Shown here: one piece after another, positions 6,735 through 12,785 of the stretch
How the letters are laid out: every line of letters begins with the position of its first letter
Numbering within the stretch: the first letter of the stretch is position 1
Assembly: GCA_024681875.1 (NCBI GenBank)
Contig: JAILAA010000155.1
Location: 1-13,153, forward strand
Length of the DNA stretch: 13,153 nt
Reading direction: 5' to 3'
Origin: Prevotella sp.
GTDB lineage: Bacteria > Bacteroidota > Bacteroidia > Bacteroidales > Bacteroidaceae
The notes under the pieces: generated by a model
What the model saw: the letters and a program-made list of their open reading frames with translations, nothing else
Database searches by the model: none
What the model was told of the DNA's origin: nothing
Made by a program: the position numbers and the translations under genes

Positions 6735-9700
6735 GTGAAAAAGTATTTGTTGCTTTTTGTCTGTATGATGGTTGTCGTACAGCATGTTGGAGCGCAGGAG
6801 TATTTCTCTTCTGCTTCTGATTTTGCGCGCTTGTATCTGGGGCCGGTTGAACCACAGTACCCGAAAACGTTGTGGCATGACATTCCATATTATAAAGGCA
6901 ATACAGAGTTGTATAATGGCCGTGTCAGCTATTATGGTGTGGTTTATGACAGTGTGAAACTGCGTTTTGACCAATTGGAGCAGCGGGTTGTTGTGCTTTC
7001 TCCCGTAGGGAATGTTTTTTGCCTGCCCGAGCAAAAACATATCGACTGGTTTGAGATGGATGGACATAGATATGTGCATGATCCGGAGGACAGTTTACGA
7101 TATGCGTCACTGCTGTGTGATGGAAGCACTAATGGCATTCGTCTTTATCACAGCGTTTGGAAGGTTTTTAATGGTGACAACACTTTCGGAGGAAAGAAAT
7201 ATCTGAAGACTCTTAATACCAAAGAGCACTATGCGCTTATGGCTTCAGACGGTGAAGTGCATCATGTGAAGCGTGCATCCGATGTGGCCAAGCTCTTTCC
7301 TGAGCAGAAAAAGCAGATTAAGCGGTTTGCGAAGAATCAGCACCTTAGGTTCTCGAAGAGCACACGCGAGAGTAGCTTAGTGAAAGTGGTAGAAAGCCTC
7401 ACCTCCGGCCTCACCCCCAACCCCTCTCCAAAGGGAGAGGGGAGTAATTACACTCATGACGGAAAATCCAATGACGAACAGGAAGAAGAGGTAGCTACTC
7501 CCCTCTCCCTTTGGAGAGGGGTTGGGGGTGAGGCCGGGGTTGGAGGTGAGGCCGGGGTTGGGGGTGAGGCCGATGACTCTACACTTATCACCGGTATTCC
7601 TGTCCTTGATAGTGATACAGTGGCAACAACGGGTGGCTCGACAAAAACGAAGTTCTATTTGGCGCCGGGCGTGATGAAGGCGAAGGCCAGCGTGGCCGAT
7701 GACCAGGAGCTTGCCGAGATCGTCGTTGTAGGCGGTCGGCAGTCGGCTGTGAAAAACATGATGATGGGTGCTGAGAAGTTCAAGCCTCAGATACTGAAGA
7801 ACATCCCCTCGGCCCTTGGCGAGTCGGACATTATGAAGATTGTGCTTACGATGCCAGGTGTCACTACCGTTGGAGAGGCTTCCAGTGGATATAATGTGCG
7901 AGGAGGTGCCACCGACCAGAACCTGATACTTTTCAATGGCGGCACGGTGTATAACCCGTCGCACCTGTTCGGACTGTTCACGTCGTTCAACTCGGATGCT
8001 GTAGAGGATGTGGAACTGTTTAAGTCGAGCATCCCCGTGGAATATGGCGGCAGGATCAGCAGCGTGCTGAGAGTGAACTCGAAGGAGGCCAATATGCAGA
8101 AGCTTACCGGCTCGGCCAGTATCGGCGCGCTGACCAGCAAGGCGAATCTTGAGATACCGATTGTGAAGGACCATGTGTCGTTGCTGCTGAATGGCCGTAC
8201 GACCTACAGCGACTGGATGCTGAAGAAACTGCCGGAGAAGAGCGGCTACAAAAACGGCACTGCCAATTTCTATGATTTCGGCGGTGCGCTGACATGGAAG
8301 ATCAACGGTATGCATCGCCTCAAGGTGTTTGGATACTGGAGCAACGACAAGTTTGCATTCAGTTCGACGGACAACTACGGCTATCAAAATCGCAACGTCT
8401 CTGCCGAGTGGCGCTCCATCCTGAATGAGAAGGTGACGGCCACGCTGTCTGCCGGCCTCAACCACTACGACTACTTCAATGAGGACAAGAACACGCCCAC
8501 CATGGCTGCCCGGCTGAGCTTCGGCATCGACGAGCTGTGGGGCAAGCTGCATCTCCGCCATCGCCTGACGGAGCATCAGTCCCTCTCCTACGGCCTCTCT
8601 GTGCAGCAATACGATGTGCAGGCCGGCAAGTACGAGCCTGTGGGAGAGCCATCACGCATCACAACGGATCAGCTGCAGAGAGAAAAGGCTTTGGAGAGCG
8701 CCGCATATATCGACTATGAGCGCTCGCTTACGGAAAAGCTGTCGGTTTCTGCCGGATTGCGTTATTCCTTGTTCAATGCGCTCGGTCCGCGCGACGTGAA
8801 TATTTATGACGAAGGTGACCTGCCATCAGAGGAGACATTGCTGGAGACACGGCACGAGACAGGTATCATCAAGACCTACCATGCTCCCGAGCTGCGCCTG
8901 TCCGCCCGCTATGCCCTGCAGGAAAACCTCTCTCTGAAGGCTGGCTTCAACACGATGCACCAGTATATCCATAAGGTGTCGAACACGCTGATCATGTCGC
9001 CTACTGACATCTGGAAACTCTCCGACCTGAACATCAAGCCCCAGAGCGGCTGGCAGGCTGCTGCCGGCATCTATCATGAGACAGCCGACAGGAAATACGA
9101 GTTCTCGGCAGAGGTCTATTACAAGCACATCAGCGATTATCTCAACTATCGCAACTCAGCCGTCCTGCTGATGAACCACCACCTTGAGACCGACGTCATC
9201 TCAACCAAGGGAAAAGCCTATGGCTTAGAGCTCCAGGCGAAGAAACCCATAGGAAAGATGAACGGATGGGTGAGCTATACCTTCTCGCGCTCCCTGCTCC
9301 GTCAGGATGACAAGAGGGTGGAGATGCCCCTCAACAACGGCGACTGGTATCCTGCAGAGTACGACAGACCACATGAGGTGAAGGCCGTGGTCAACTACAA
9401 GTTTACCGAGAGGTATAGTCTCTCCAGCAACTTCAACTATGCTACCGGTCGTCCGACGACGCTGCCTGCCGGTCAGTACTACGACTCGCAAAACAGGAAA
9501 TACATGCCCTATTATACCGACCGCAATACCTACCGCATTCCTGACTATATGCGACTGGACCTTGCGTTCAACATTGAGCCGACGCATAAGCTGACAAGCT
9601 TTCTTCACACGTCGTTCTCGATGGGCCTATACAATGCCCTTGCCCGCAAGAATGCCTACTCCATCTACTATGTCACCGAAGGAACGGGGGTGAAAGGATA

Positions 9701-9761
9701 TAAGCTTTCCGTGTTTGGCACTGCCATACCATACATCTCACTGAATATACGATTCAATTGA
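6735..9761 (+). CDS. TonB-dependent outer-membrane receptor with unusual N-terminal domain
   Basis: A 1008-residue outer-membrane protein starting at GTG 6735, 10 bases after the previous stop. The start is chosen because it gives a proper signal peptide (MKKYLLLFVCMMVVVQHVGA, cleavage before QEYF). Residues 22-213 are not the usual carboxypeptidase-like domain. They hold a conserved-looking beta-rich module ending in ALMASDGEVHHVKRASDVAK and LFPEQKKQIKRF. Residues about 220-279 are a repeat-encoded linker. The plug runs from about 325 to 470 (ELAEIVVVGG, MPGVTTVGEASSGYNVRGG, DQNLILFNGG, PSHLFGLFTSFNSDAVEDVELFKSSIPVEYGGRIS, where each part is a receptor-plug signature). The rest is the beta-barrel, ending YISLNIRFN. 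The ligand is not predictable. The DUF4249 lipoprotein gene follows, a frequent partner. The first 650 bases are clearly more AT-rich than the barrel part. Confidence 0.92.
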   Translation: MKKYLLLFVCMMVVVQHVGAQEYFSSASDFARLYLGPVEPQYPKTLWHDIPYYKGNTELYNGRVSYYGVVYDSVKLRFDQLEQRVVVLSPVGNVFCLPEQKHIDWFEMDGHRYVHDPEDSLRYASLLCDGSTNGIRLYHSVWKVFNGDNTFGGKKYLKTLNTKEHYALMASDGEVHHVKRASDVAKLFPEQKKQIKRFAKNQHLRFSKSTRESSLVKVVESLTSGLTPNPSPKGEGSNYTHDGKSNDEQEEEVATPLSLWRGVGGEAGVGGEAGVGGEADDSTLITGIPVLDSDTVATTGGSTKTKFYLAPGVMKAKASVADDQELAEIVVVGGRQSAVKNMMMGAEKFKPQILKNIPSALGESDIMKIVLTMPGVTTVGEASSGYNVRGGATDQNLILFNGGTVYNPSHLFGLFTSFNSDAVEDVELFKSSIPVEYGGRISSVLRVNSKEANMQKLTGSASIGALTSKANLEIPIVKDHVSLLLNGRTTYSDWMLKKLPEKSGYKNGTANFYDFGGALTWKINGMHRLKVFGYWSNDKFAFSSTDNYGYQNRNVSAEWRSILNEKVTATLSAGLNHYDYFNEDKNTPTMAARLSFGIDELWGKLHLRHRLTEHQSLSYGLSVQQYDVQAGKYEPVGEPSRITTDQLQREKALESAAYIDYERSLTEKLSVSAGLRYSLFNALGPRDVNIYDEGDLPSEETLLETRHETGIIKTYHAPELRLSARYALQENLSLKAGFNTMHQYIHKVSNTLIMSPTDIWKLSDLNIKPQSGWQAAAGIYHETADRKYEFSAEVYYKHISDYLNYRNSAVLLMNHHLETDVISTKGKAYGLELQAKKPIGKMNGWVSYTFSRSLLRQDDKRVEMPLNNGDWYPAEYDRPHEVKAVVNYKFTERYSLSSNFNYATGRPTTLPAGQYYDSQNRKYMPYYTDRNTYRIPDYMRLDLAFNIEPTHKLTSFLHTSFSMGLYNALARKNAYSIYYVTEGTGVKGYKLSVFGTAIPYISLNIRFN
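7396..7571. repeat. Long palindrome with 18-bp tandem repeats inside the receptor gene
   Basis: Left arm 7407-7451 and right arm 7491-7535 are inverted copies matching at 43 of 45 positions, around a 39-base centre. Each arm contains its own small hairpin, CCCCTCTCC with GGAGAGGGG. The right arm runs into an 18-base tandem repeat in three copies (7518-7535, 7536-7553, 7554-7571), encoding GVGGEA three times. A partial mirror of it lies at 7396-7406. The frame is open on both strands, giving LTPNPSPKGEGS on either. It falls between the N-terminal module and the plug. The element type is familiar from Bacteroidetes genomes, but no transposase is attached. Confidence 0.9.
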
Positions 9762-9798
9762 GAGAATGAGAAAATGAGAGATTGAGAGAATGAGAAAA
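9759..9798 (+). repeat. Five tandem 8-base units joining the receptor stop and DUF4249 start
   Basis: The units are TGAGAGAA, TGAGAAAA, TGAGAGAT, TGAGAGAA and TGAGAAAA, at 9759, 9767, 9775, 9783 and 9791. The first TGA is the receptor stop codon and the junction of units four and five makes the ATG of the lipoprotein gene. Two earlier ATGAGA starts (9766, 9774) each end after three codons. Confidence 0.85.
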
Positions 9799-10947
9799 AT
9801 ATACCTTTTTACTTTTTTACTTTTGTCGCTGTCGGGCTGTATTGAGGAATACGAAGCGGATATCCCTTCAGATGATTCCAACCTGCTCGTCGTTGAAGGC
9901 ACGATATGTTCTTCCAGAATGAACAAGTTCGTCCTGTCGCGCTCGCAACCTGTCAATTCCTCCTACACACCGCAATGGGTAAGGGGAGCCAGCGTCAGCG
10001 TACGCGGAACCGACGGCTCTGAATATCCTACGGAGGCTACCGATTACTATTATACCTGCTGGATTGACACCCTCGCACCCGACGTGGCGTATTATCTGCA
10101 TATCGAGACGGAGGGCGAGGTCTATGAGTCTGAGCCTCAGAAGCCCCTTCCTACCGAGAAAATAGCAGATGTCAGCGGTATACAGTACACTCCGGAAAGC
10201 AATATCGACGTGCTCGTCACCCCTGAGGCTCCTTTTGAACCAGACAAGACAAACTATTATTCGTGGTCATACGAGGAGACATGGGAAGTGCATCCCGACT
10301 ACACGACCGTCATTTATTTCGATACAGACATCAAGGCGCCAGTCTATAAGCCCGACCAGTTTCCTACACGCGGATGGAAGACGGTGGCCAGCTCGACAAT
10401 CAACGTCAGCGCCACCACTAGCTACGAAGGGCATCACATCGAAAGACTCAAGCTGTACAGCATCGACCGTGGCGACGAGCGCATGTATTACATGTATAGC
10501 GGACTGGTGCATCAGCGTGCCATATCAAAGGCCGAGTACGAGTATGAGCTGGCACGCCGACAGGCAAGTATGGAGATGGGAGGCCTGTTCACGCCGCTGC
10601 CATCAGCCCTGCCTACCAATATCCATTGCCTCACCTCGCAGAAACGCGTGATTGGATATGTGGGATGCTCATTGAATACGGGCGAATACAGGTTCTTCCT
10701 CAATCGAGTAGACTACTCCATCGACCAACCTATACAGAAAGATTCCCGCAAATGGCTCGACAACTGCGACGAAGCTGCCTGCTGCCGGATGGTAGAAAAA
10801 GAAAACATGTTCCTGTGTGAATGGATAGACGACAGATACAAGCCAGGAGGCACGTTGCAAACGGCATGGGCATTCGACTATCAGCTCGATGTCAGATTAC
10901 AGGGTGCGTATGCAGAAGAACCGGATTTTTGGACCGTTGAGTATTGA
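9790..10947 (+). CDS. DUF4249 family lipoprotein
   Basis: A 385-residue lipoprotein. The signal peptide MRKIYLFTFLLLSLSGC has a clear lipobox, LSGC, with Cys 17 as the lipid anchor, so the mature protein is tethered in the outer membrane and may be surface-exposed. The body follows the DUF4249 pattern: NLLVVEGTI near the start, WVRGASVSVRG, YYLHIETEGEVYESE, NYYSWSYEETWEVHPDY, SIDRGDERMYYMYSGLVHQR and IGYVGCSLNTGEYRFF, with several late Cys (GCS, NCDEAACC, LCEW) that may form disulfides. DUF4249 genes commonly sit next to TonB-dependent receptors in Bacteroidetes, as here, and are thought to be partners in a way loosely similar to SusD with SusC; substrate and activity are unknown. The start codon and the last codons (TVEY, stop) are each contributed by tandem repeats. 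Confidence 0.85.
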   Translation: MRKIYLFTFLLLSLSGCIEEYEADIPSDDSNLLVVEGTICSSRMNKFVLSRSQPVNSSYTPQWVRGASVSVRGTDGSEYPTEATDYYYTCWIDTLAPDVAYYLHIETEGEVYESEPQKPLPTEKIADVSGIQYTPESNIDVLVTPEAPFEPDKTNYYSWSYEETWEVHPDYTTVIYFDTDIKAPVYKPDQFPTRGWKTVASSTINVSATTSYEGHHIERLKLYSIDRGDERMYYMYSGLVHQRAISKAEYEYELARRQASMEMGGLFTPLPSALPTNIHCLTSQKRVIGYVGCSLNTGEYRFFLNRVDYSIDQPIQKDSRKWLDNCDEAACCRMVEKENMFLCEWIDDRYKPGGTLQTAWAFDYQLDVRLQGAYAEEPDFWTVEY

Positions 10948-11001
10948 CCATTGACCATTGAGCATTGACCGTTGAGTATTGACCATTGACCATTGAGCAT
11001 T
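10932..11001 (+). repeat. 35-bp direct repeat, two perfect copies, made of TTGAnnA heptamers
   Basis: Two identical 35-base copies lie at 10932-10966 and 10967-11001, each reading as five heptamers of the kind TTGACCA, TTGAGCA, TTGACCG or TTGAGTA. The DUF4249 stop codon (10945-10947) is in the first copy. A possible TTG start for the next gene (11000) overlaps the end of the second. Every plus-strand frame meets TGA within the array, while the minus strand stays open. Confidence 0.9.
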
Positions 11002-11005
11002 GAAG

Positions 11006-12319
11006 ATGAACAGTAGAATCATTTCATTTATAGTTGCGATGTTGCTCACCCTGAGCATCTCGGCTGCGAATTCTCTTGCCTTGCAAGCAAGTGGGATTCG
11101 GGTGGCGACCGACCGCACTTGGTATCTTTCCGGTGAGACGATGACAGTCAGCGTGACTGCCGACAATGCCTTGATAGCCTACGCCGAACTGTGTGATACG
11201 CATGGTTTGGCGGCAGGCGTCATGGTTGGCCTTAAAGGAGGGAAGGGAACTGGCAAGATGGAACTGCCCCCTGACCTCCATAGCGGGTACTATCTGTTGT
11301 CTGCCTACACTCGCGGCAATGCCCATGTGTTCCAACAGCTTGTCGCAGTCGTCAATCCCCTTCGCAAGAGCGTGGATGACGATATGGAATGGGTAGAGAC
11401 CAACAGCCTCACCCCCAACCCCTCTCCGACTGGAGAGGGGAGTAATTACATTGTAGGCGAAAATACTTCGGAAGAGGTATCTACTCCCCTCCCCCTTTGG
11501 GGAGAGGCTGGGAGTGAGACCGAAGGCCACATCATCCAGGCACGTGTCAGGAATGACTATGACGGCCAGACCTTCAGGGCCAGTCAGATCCGCCCCTCCT
11601 TAAGTGTCGTAGGGAAACAGATACATTTCTTTGAAGGAAAGATGGTCAACGACTCCATTGCAGTCTTCTACACCTACGGTGTTCATGGTCGTTTGCCGTT
11701 GGTGCTTTCTGCCATGTCGTCTACTGGCGTGAGCCTGCCTATCGAGATCATCAGTCCGTTTGCCGCCTTGCTCCCGAATCAGCTCCCGCATCTCGTCTTC
11801 CATTACAACCGCAGCGAGGTGGAGGCCCGCTCCCTTGACATGCAGCGCAGTCGTTCTCACACCTCTCACCTCACACCTCACACCTCTCACCTTACACCTC
11901 ACACCTCTTCTCTTAGCTACGACGAAACCGTGTTTGGCACCCATCCCGACCTGTCCTATAACCTTGACGAGTACCGCCAGTTTCTCACCATCAGGGAGGT
12001 GCTGCTTGAATATGTGAAATGTGTCAGCAAAAAGAAGGTCAATGGCGTGTCACAGCTCTTTGTCCGTAAAGAGCAGGAGATATACAACACTTCCATGCCA
12101 ACATTAGTACTGATCGACGGAATGTCGGTCTTCGATGTAGAACAACTTCTGAGTTATGATGCCCGCCGTGTTCACTATATTAACATCTATGGTGGTCAAT
12201 ATACTTTTGGCAATGGCATTTATAATGGCATCCTGTCTATTGTGACACGCTCTGGACAGCTCACCAACTATCCCATCGAGCACAACATGCAGTATCTGGA
12301 GTATGATTTCCCGAACTAG
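11006..12319 (+). CDS. Secreted MG2-like protein with C-terminal TonB-plug-like domain, no barrel
   Basis: A 437-residue exported protein of unknown function. The signal peptide is MNSRIISFIVAMLLTLSISA, cut near Ala 20-25. Residues about 31-125 resemble a macroglobulin MG2 strand domain: TDRTWYLSGETMTVSV, LIAYAELCDTHGL, ELPPDLHSGYYLLSAYTRG. A middle domain ends in LPIEIISPF. Residues about 365-437 resemble a receptor plug: PTLVLIDGMSVFDVEQLLSY, then RRVHYINIYGGQYTFGNGIYNGILSIVT. No beta-barrel follows. Proteins of this build, usually longer, occur beside TonB-dependent receptors in Bacteroidetes. Residues 134-172 are encoded by a palindromic repeat and 284-303 by heptamers, both between domains. 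An in-frame TTG at 11000 is a weaker start than ATG 11006. Domain names are by eye and are the less certain part of this call. Confidence 0.7.
   Translation: MNSRIISFIVAMLLTLSISAANSLALQASGIRVATDRTWYLSGETMTVSVTADNALIAYAELCDTHGLAAGVMVGLKGGKGTGKMELPPDLHSGYYLLSAYTRGNAHVFQQLVAVVNPLRKSVDDDMEWVETNSLTPNPSPTGEGSNYIVGENTSEEVSTPLPLWGEAGSETEGHIIQARVRNDYDGQTFRASQIRPSLSVVGKQIHFFEGKMVNDSIAVFYTYGVHGRLPLVLSAMSSTGVSLPIEIISPFAALLPNQLPHLVFHYNRSEVEARSLDMQRSRSHTSHLTPHTSHLTPHTSSLSYDETVFGTHPDLSYNLDEYRQFLTIREVLLEYVKCVSKKKVNGVSQLFVRKEQEIYNTSMPTLVLIDGMSVFDVEQLLSYDARRVHYINIYGGQYTFGNGIYNGILSIVTRSGQLTNYPIEHNMQYLEYDFPN
11406..11520. repeat. Second palindrome of the same family, in frame in the MG2/plug-like gene
   Basis: Left arm 11406-11449 and right arm 11477-11520 are inverted copies at about three quarters of positions, around a 27-base centre. 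The left arm shares with the receptor-gene element the run CCTCACCCCCAACCCCTCTCC and the end GGGGAGTAATTAC; the right arm shares CTACTCCCCT. It encodes SLTPNPSPTGEGSNY and STPLPLWGEAGSE. It is more decayed than the receptor copy. Confidence 0.85.
11857..11912 (+). repeat. Heptamer array TCACACC/TCTCACC inside the MG2/plug-like gene
   Basis: Seven clean 7-base units run from 11857 to 11905 (TCACACC, TCTCACC, TCACACC, TCACACC, TCTCACC, TTACACC, TCACACC), followed by a degenerate eighth. They encode a Ser/His/Thr/Pro-rich linker (SHTSHLTPHT...). The unit is not a multiple of three, so gain or loss of one shifts the frame ahead of the plug-like domain. Confidence 0.9.
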
Positions 12320-12332
12320 CCCCCCCTTCACT

Positions 12333-12354
12333 CCCCACCCCTTTAGGGGCGGGG
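12333..12354 (+). terminator. C/G hairpin just after the five-gene run
   Basis: CCCCACCCC (12333-12341) faces GGGGCGGGG (12346-12354) across TTTA, with one mismatch in the middle. It begins 14 bases after the last stop codon of the run. There is no U tract, so intrinsic termination is uncertain, but the place between convergent genes fits a terminator or mRNA end-stabiliser. It also resembles a worn unit of the repeats that follow. Confidence 0.4.
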
Positions 12355-12521
12355 TATCCTCACTTACTCCCCTCCCTTTGAGGGGAGGGGCAGGGGTGGG
12401 GCAGATTGGGTATCCTCACTTACTCCCCTCCCTTTGAGGGGAGGGGCAGGGGTGGGGCAGATTGGGTACCCTCACTTACTCCCCTCCCTTTGAGGGGAGG
12501 GGCAGGGATGGGGTAGATAGA
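12354..12521. repeat. Three tandem 56-bp repeats with hairpin and G-quadruplex motif
   Basis: Copies start at 12354, 12410 and 12466 and are almost identical, the third having a few changes. Each begins GTAYCCTCACTTACTCCCCTC. Each has a perfect 8-bp hairpin, CTCCCCTC with GAGGGGAG around CCTTT. Each then carries four G runs separated by one or two bases (12382-12401, 12438-12457, 12494-12513, the third with one run cut to three G). The unit resembles one arm of the palindromes at 7407 and 11406. The array lies between convergent genes. Confidence 0.92.
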
Positions 12522-12530
12522 GGGGCGGGG

Positions 12531-12740
12531 TTATTCATCCCAGTTGTATCCGCCTCCCCTTCTGGAGTTGCTGTTGTCGTCCTCCCAGTTATATCCTCCA
12601 CCTCTGGAGAAGCCAATGTCACCACTGTTGTCGACGTAATCTTTTGAGGCCTTCATGTTTGTGCCATTATTCAAAAGCCCGCCGTTGCTTTTTACGTCCA
12701 CTATTAATATGGTGGGTGCCATATAATTGTTCTTCTTCAT
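12531..12740 (-). CDS. Small YxxP peptide with repeated RGGGYNW tail
   Basis: A 69-residue protein read from ATG at 12740 down to TAA at 12533-12531. It opens MKKNNYMAPTILIVDVKSNG and GLLNN follows. Short Bacteroidales proteins opening MKKxxYxxPxxxxxxV with a later LL motif are abundant and unexplained. This one ends in a duplicated tail, RGGGYNWEDDNSN followed by RRGGGYNWDE, also visible as an imperfect DNA repeat (12538-12567 and 12583-12609). There is no signal peptide and no membrane segment. A TTG-started extension of eight residues upstream is possible but unlikely. The gene lies 45 bases behind the secreted-protein gene on the same strand; only a weak -7-like TTCTTTTG is seen between them, so co-transcription is likely. 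A precursor-peptide role has sometimes been suspected for such proteins, but no modifying enzyme is in view. Confidence 0.65.
   Translation of the reverse strand: MKKNNYMAPTILIVDVKSNGGLLNNGTNMKASKDYVDNSGDIGFSRGGGYNWEDDNSNSRRGGGYNWDE
12538..12609 (-). repeat. Imperfect direct repeat encoding the RGGGYNW duplication
   Basis: On the plus strand, TCCCAGTTGTATCCGCC... (12538-12567) and TCCCAGTTATATCCTCC... (12583-12609) both run to CTGGAG. They encode the two RGGGYNW blocks at the C-terminus of the small peptide. The third-base differences show that the peptide, not just the DNA, has been conserved. Confidence 0.75.
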
Positions 12741-12785
12741 ATTGTTTGCTTTTTTCGTTGACAAAAGAATGATTCTGGAGTGACC

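Noticed and set aside
7377..8609. 410-codon open frame on the minus strand including LTPNPSPKGEG
   Set aside because: It is antisense to the receptor. The familiar peptide appears because the palindrome reads alike on both strands, not because a gene is there.
9757..9800. Polypurine run as Shine-Dalgarno region
   Set aside because: The purines are units of an 8-base tandem repeat and the other genes here show no Shine-Dalgarno use.
12354..12521. CRISPR array
   Set aside because: The three 56-base units are directly adjacent with no unique spacers, are C/G-rich hairpins, and have no cas genes nearby.
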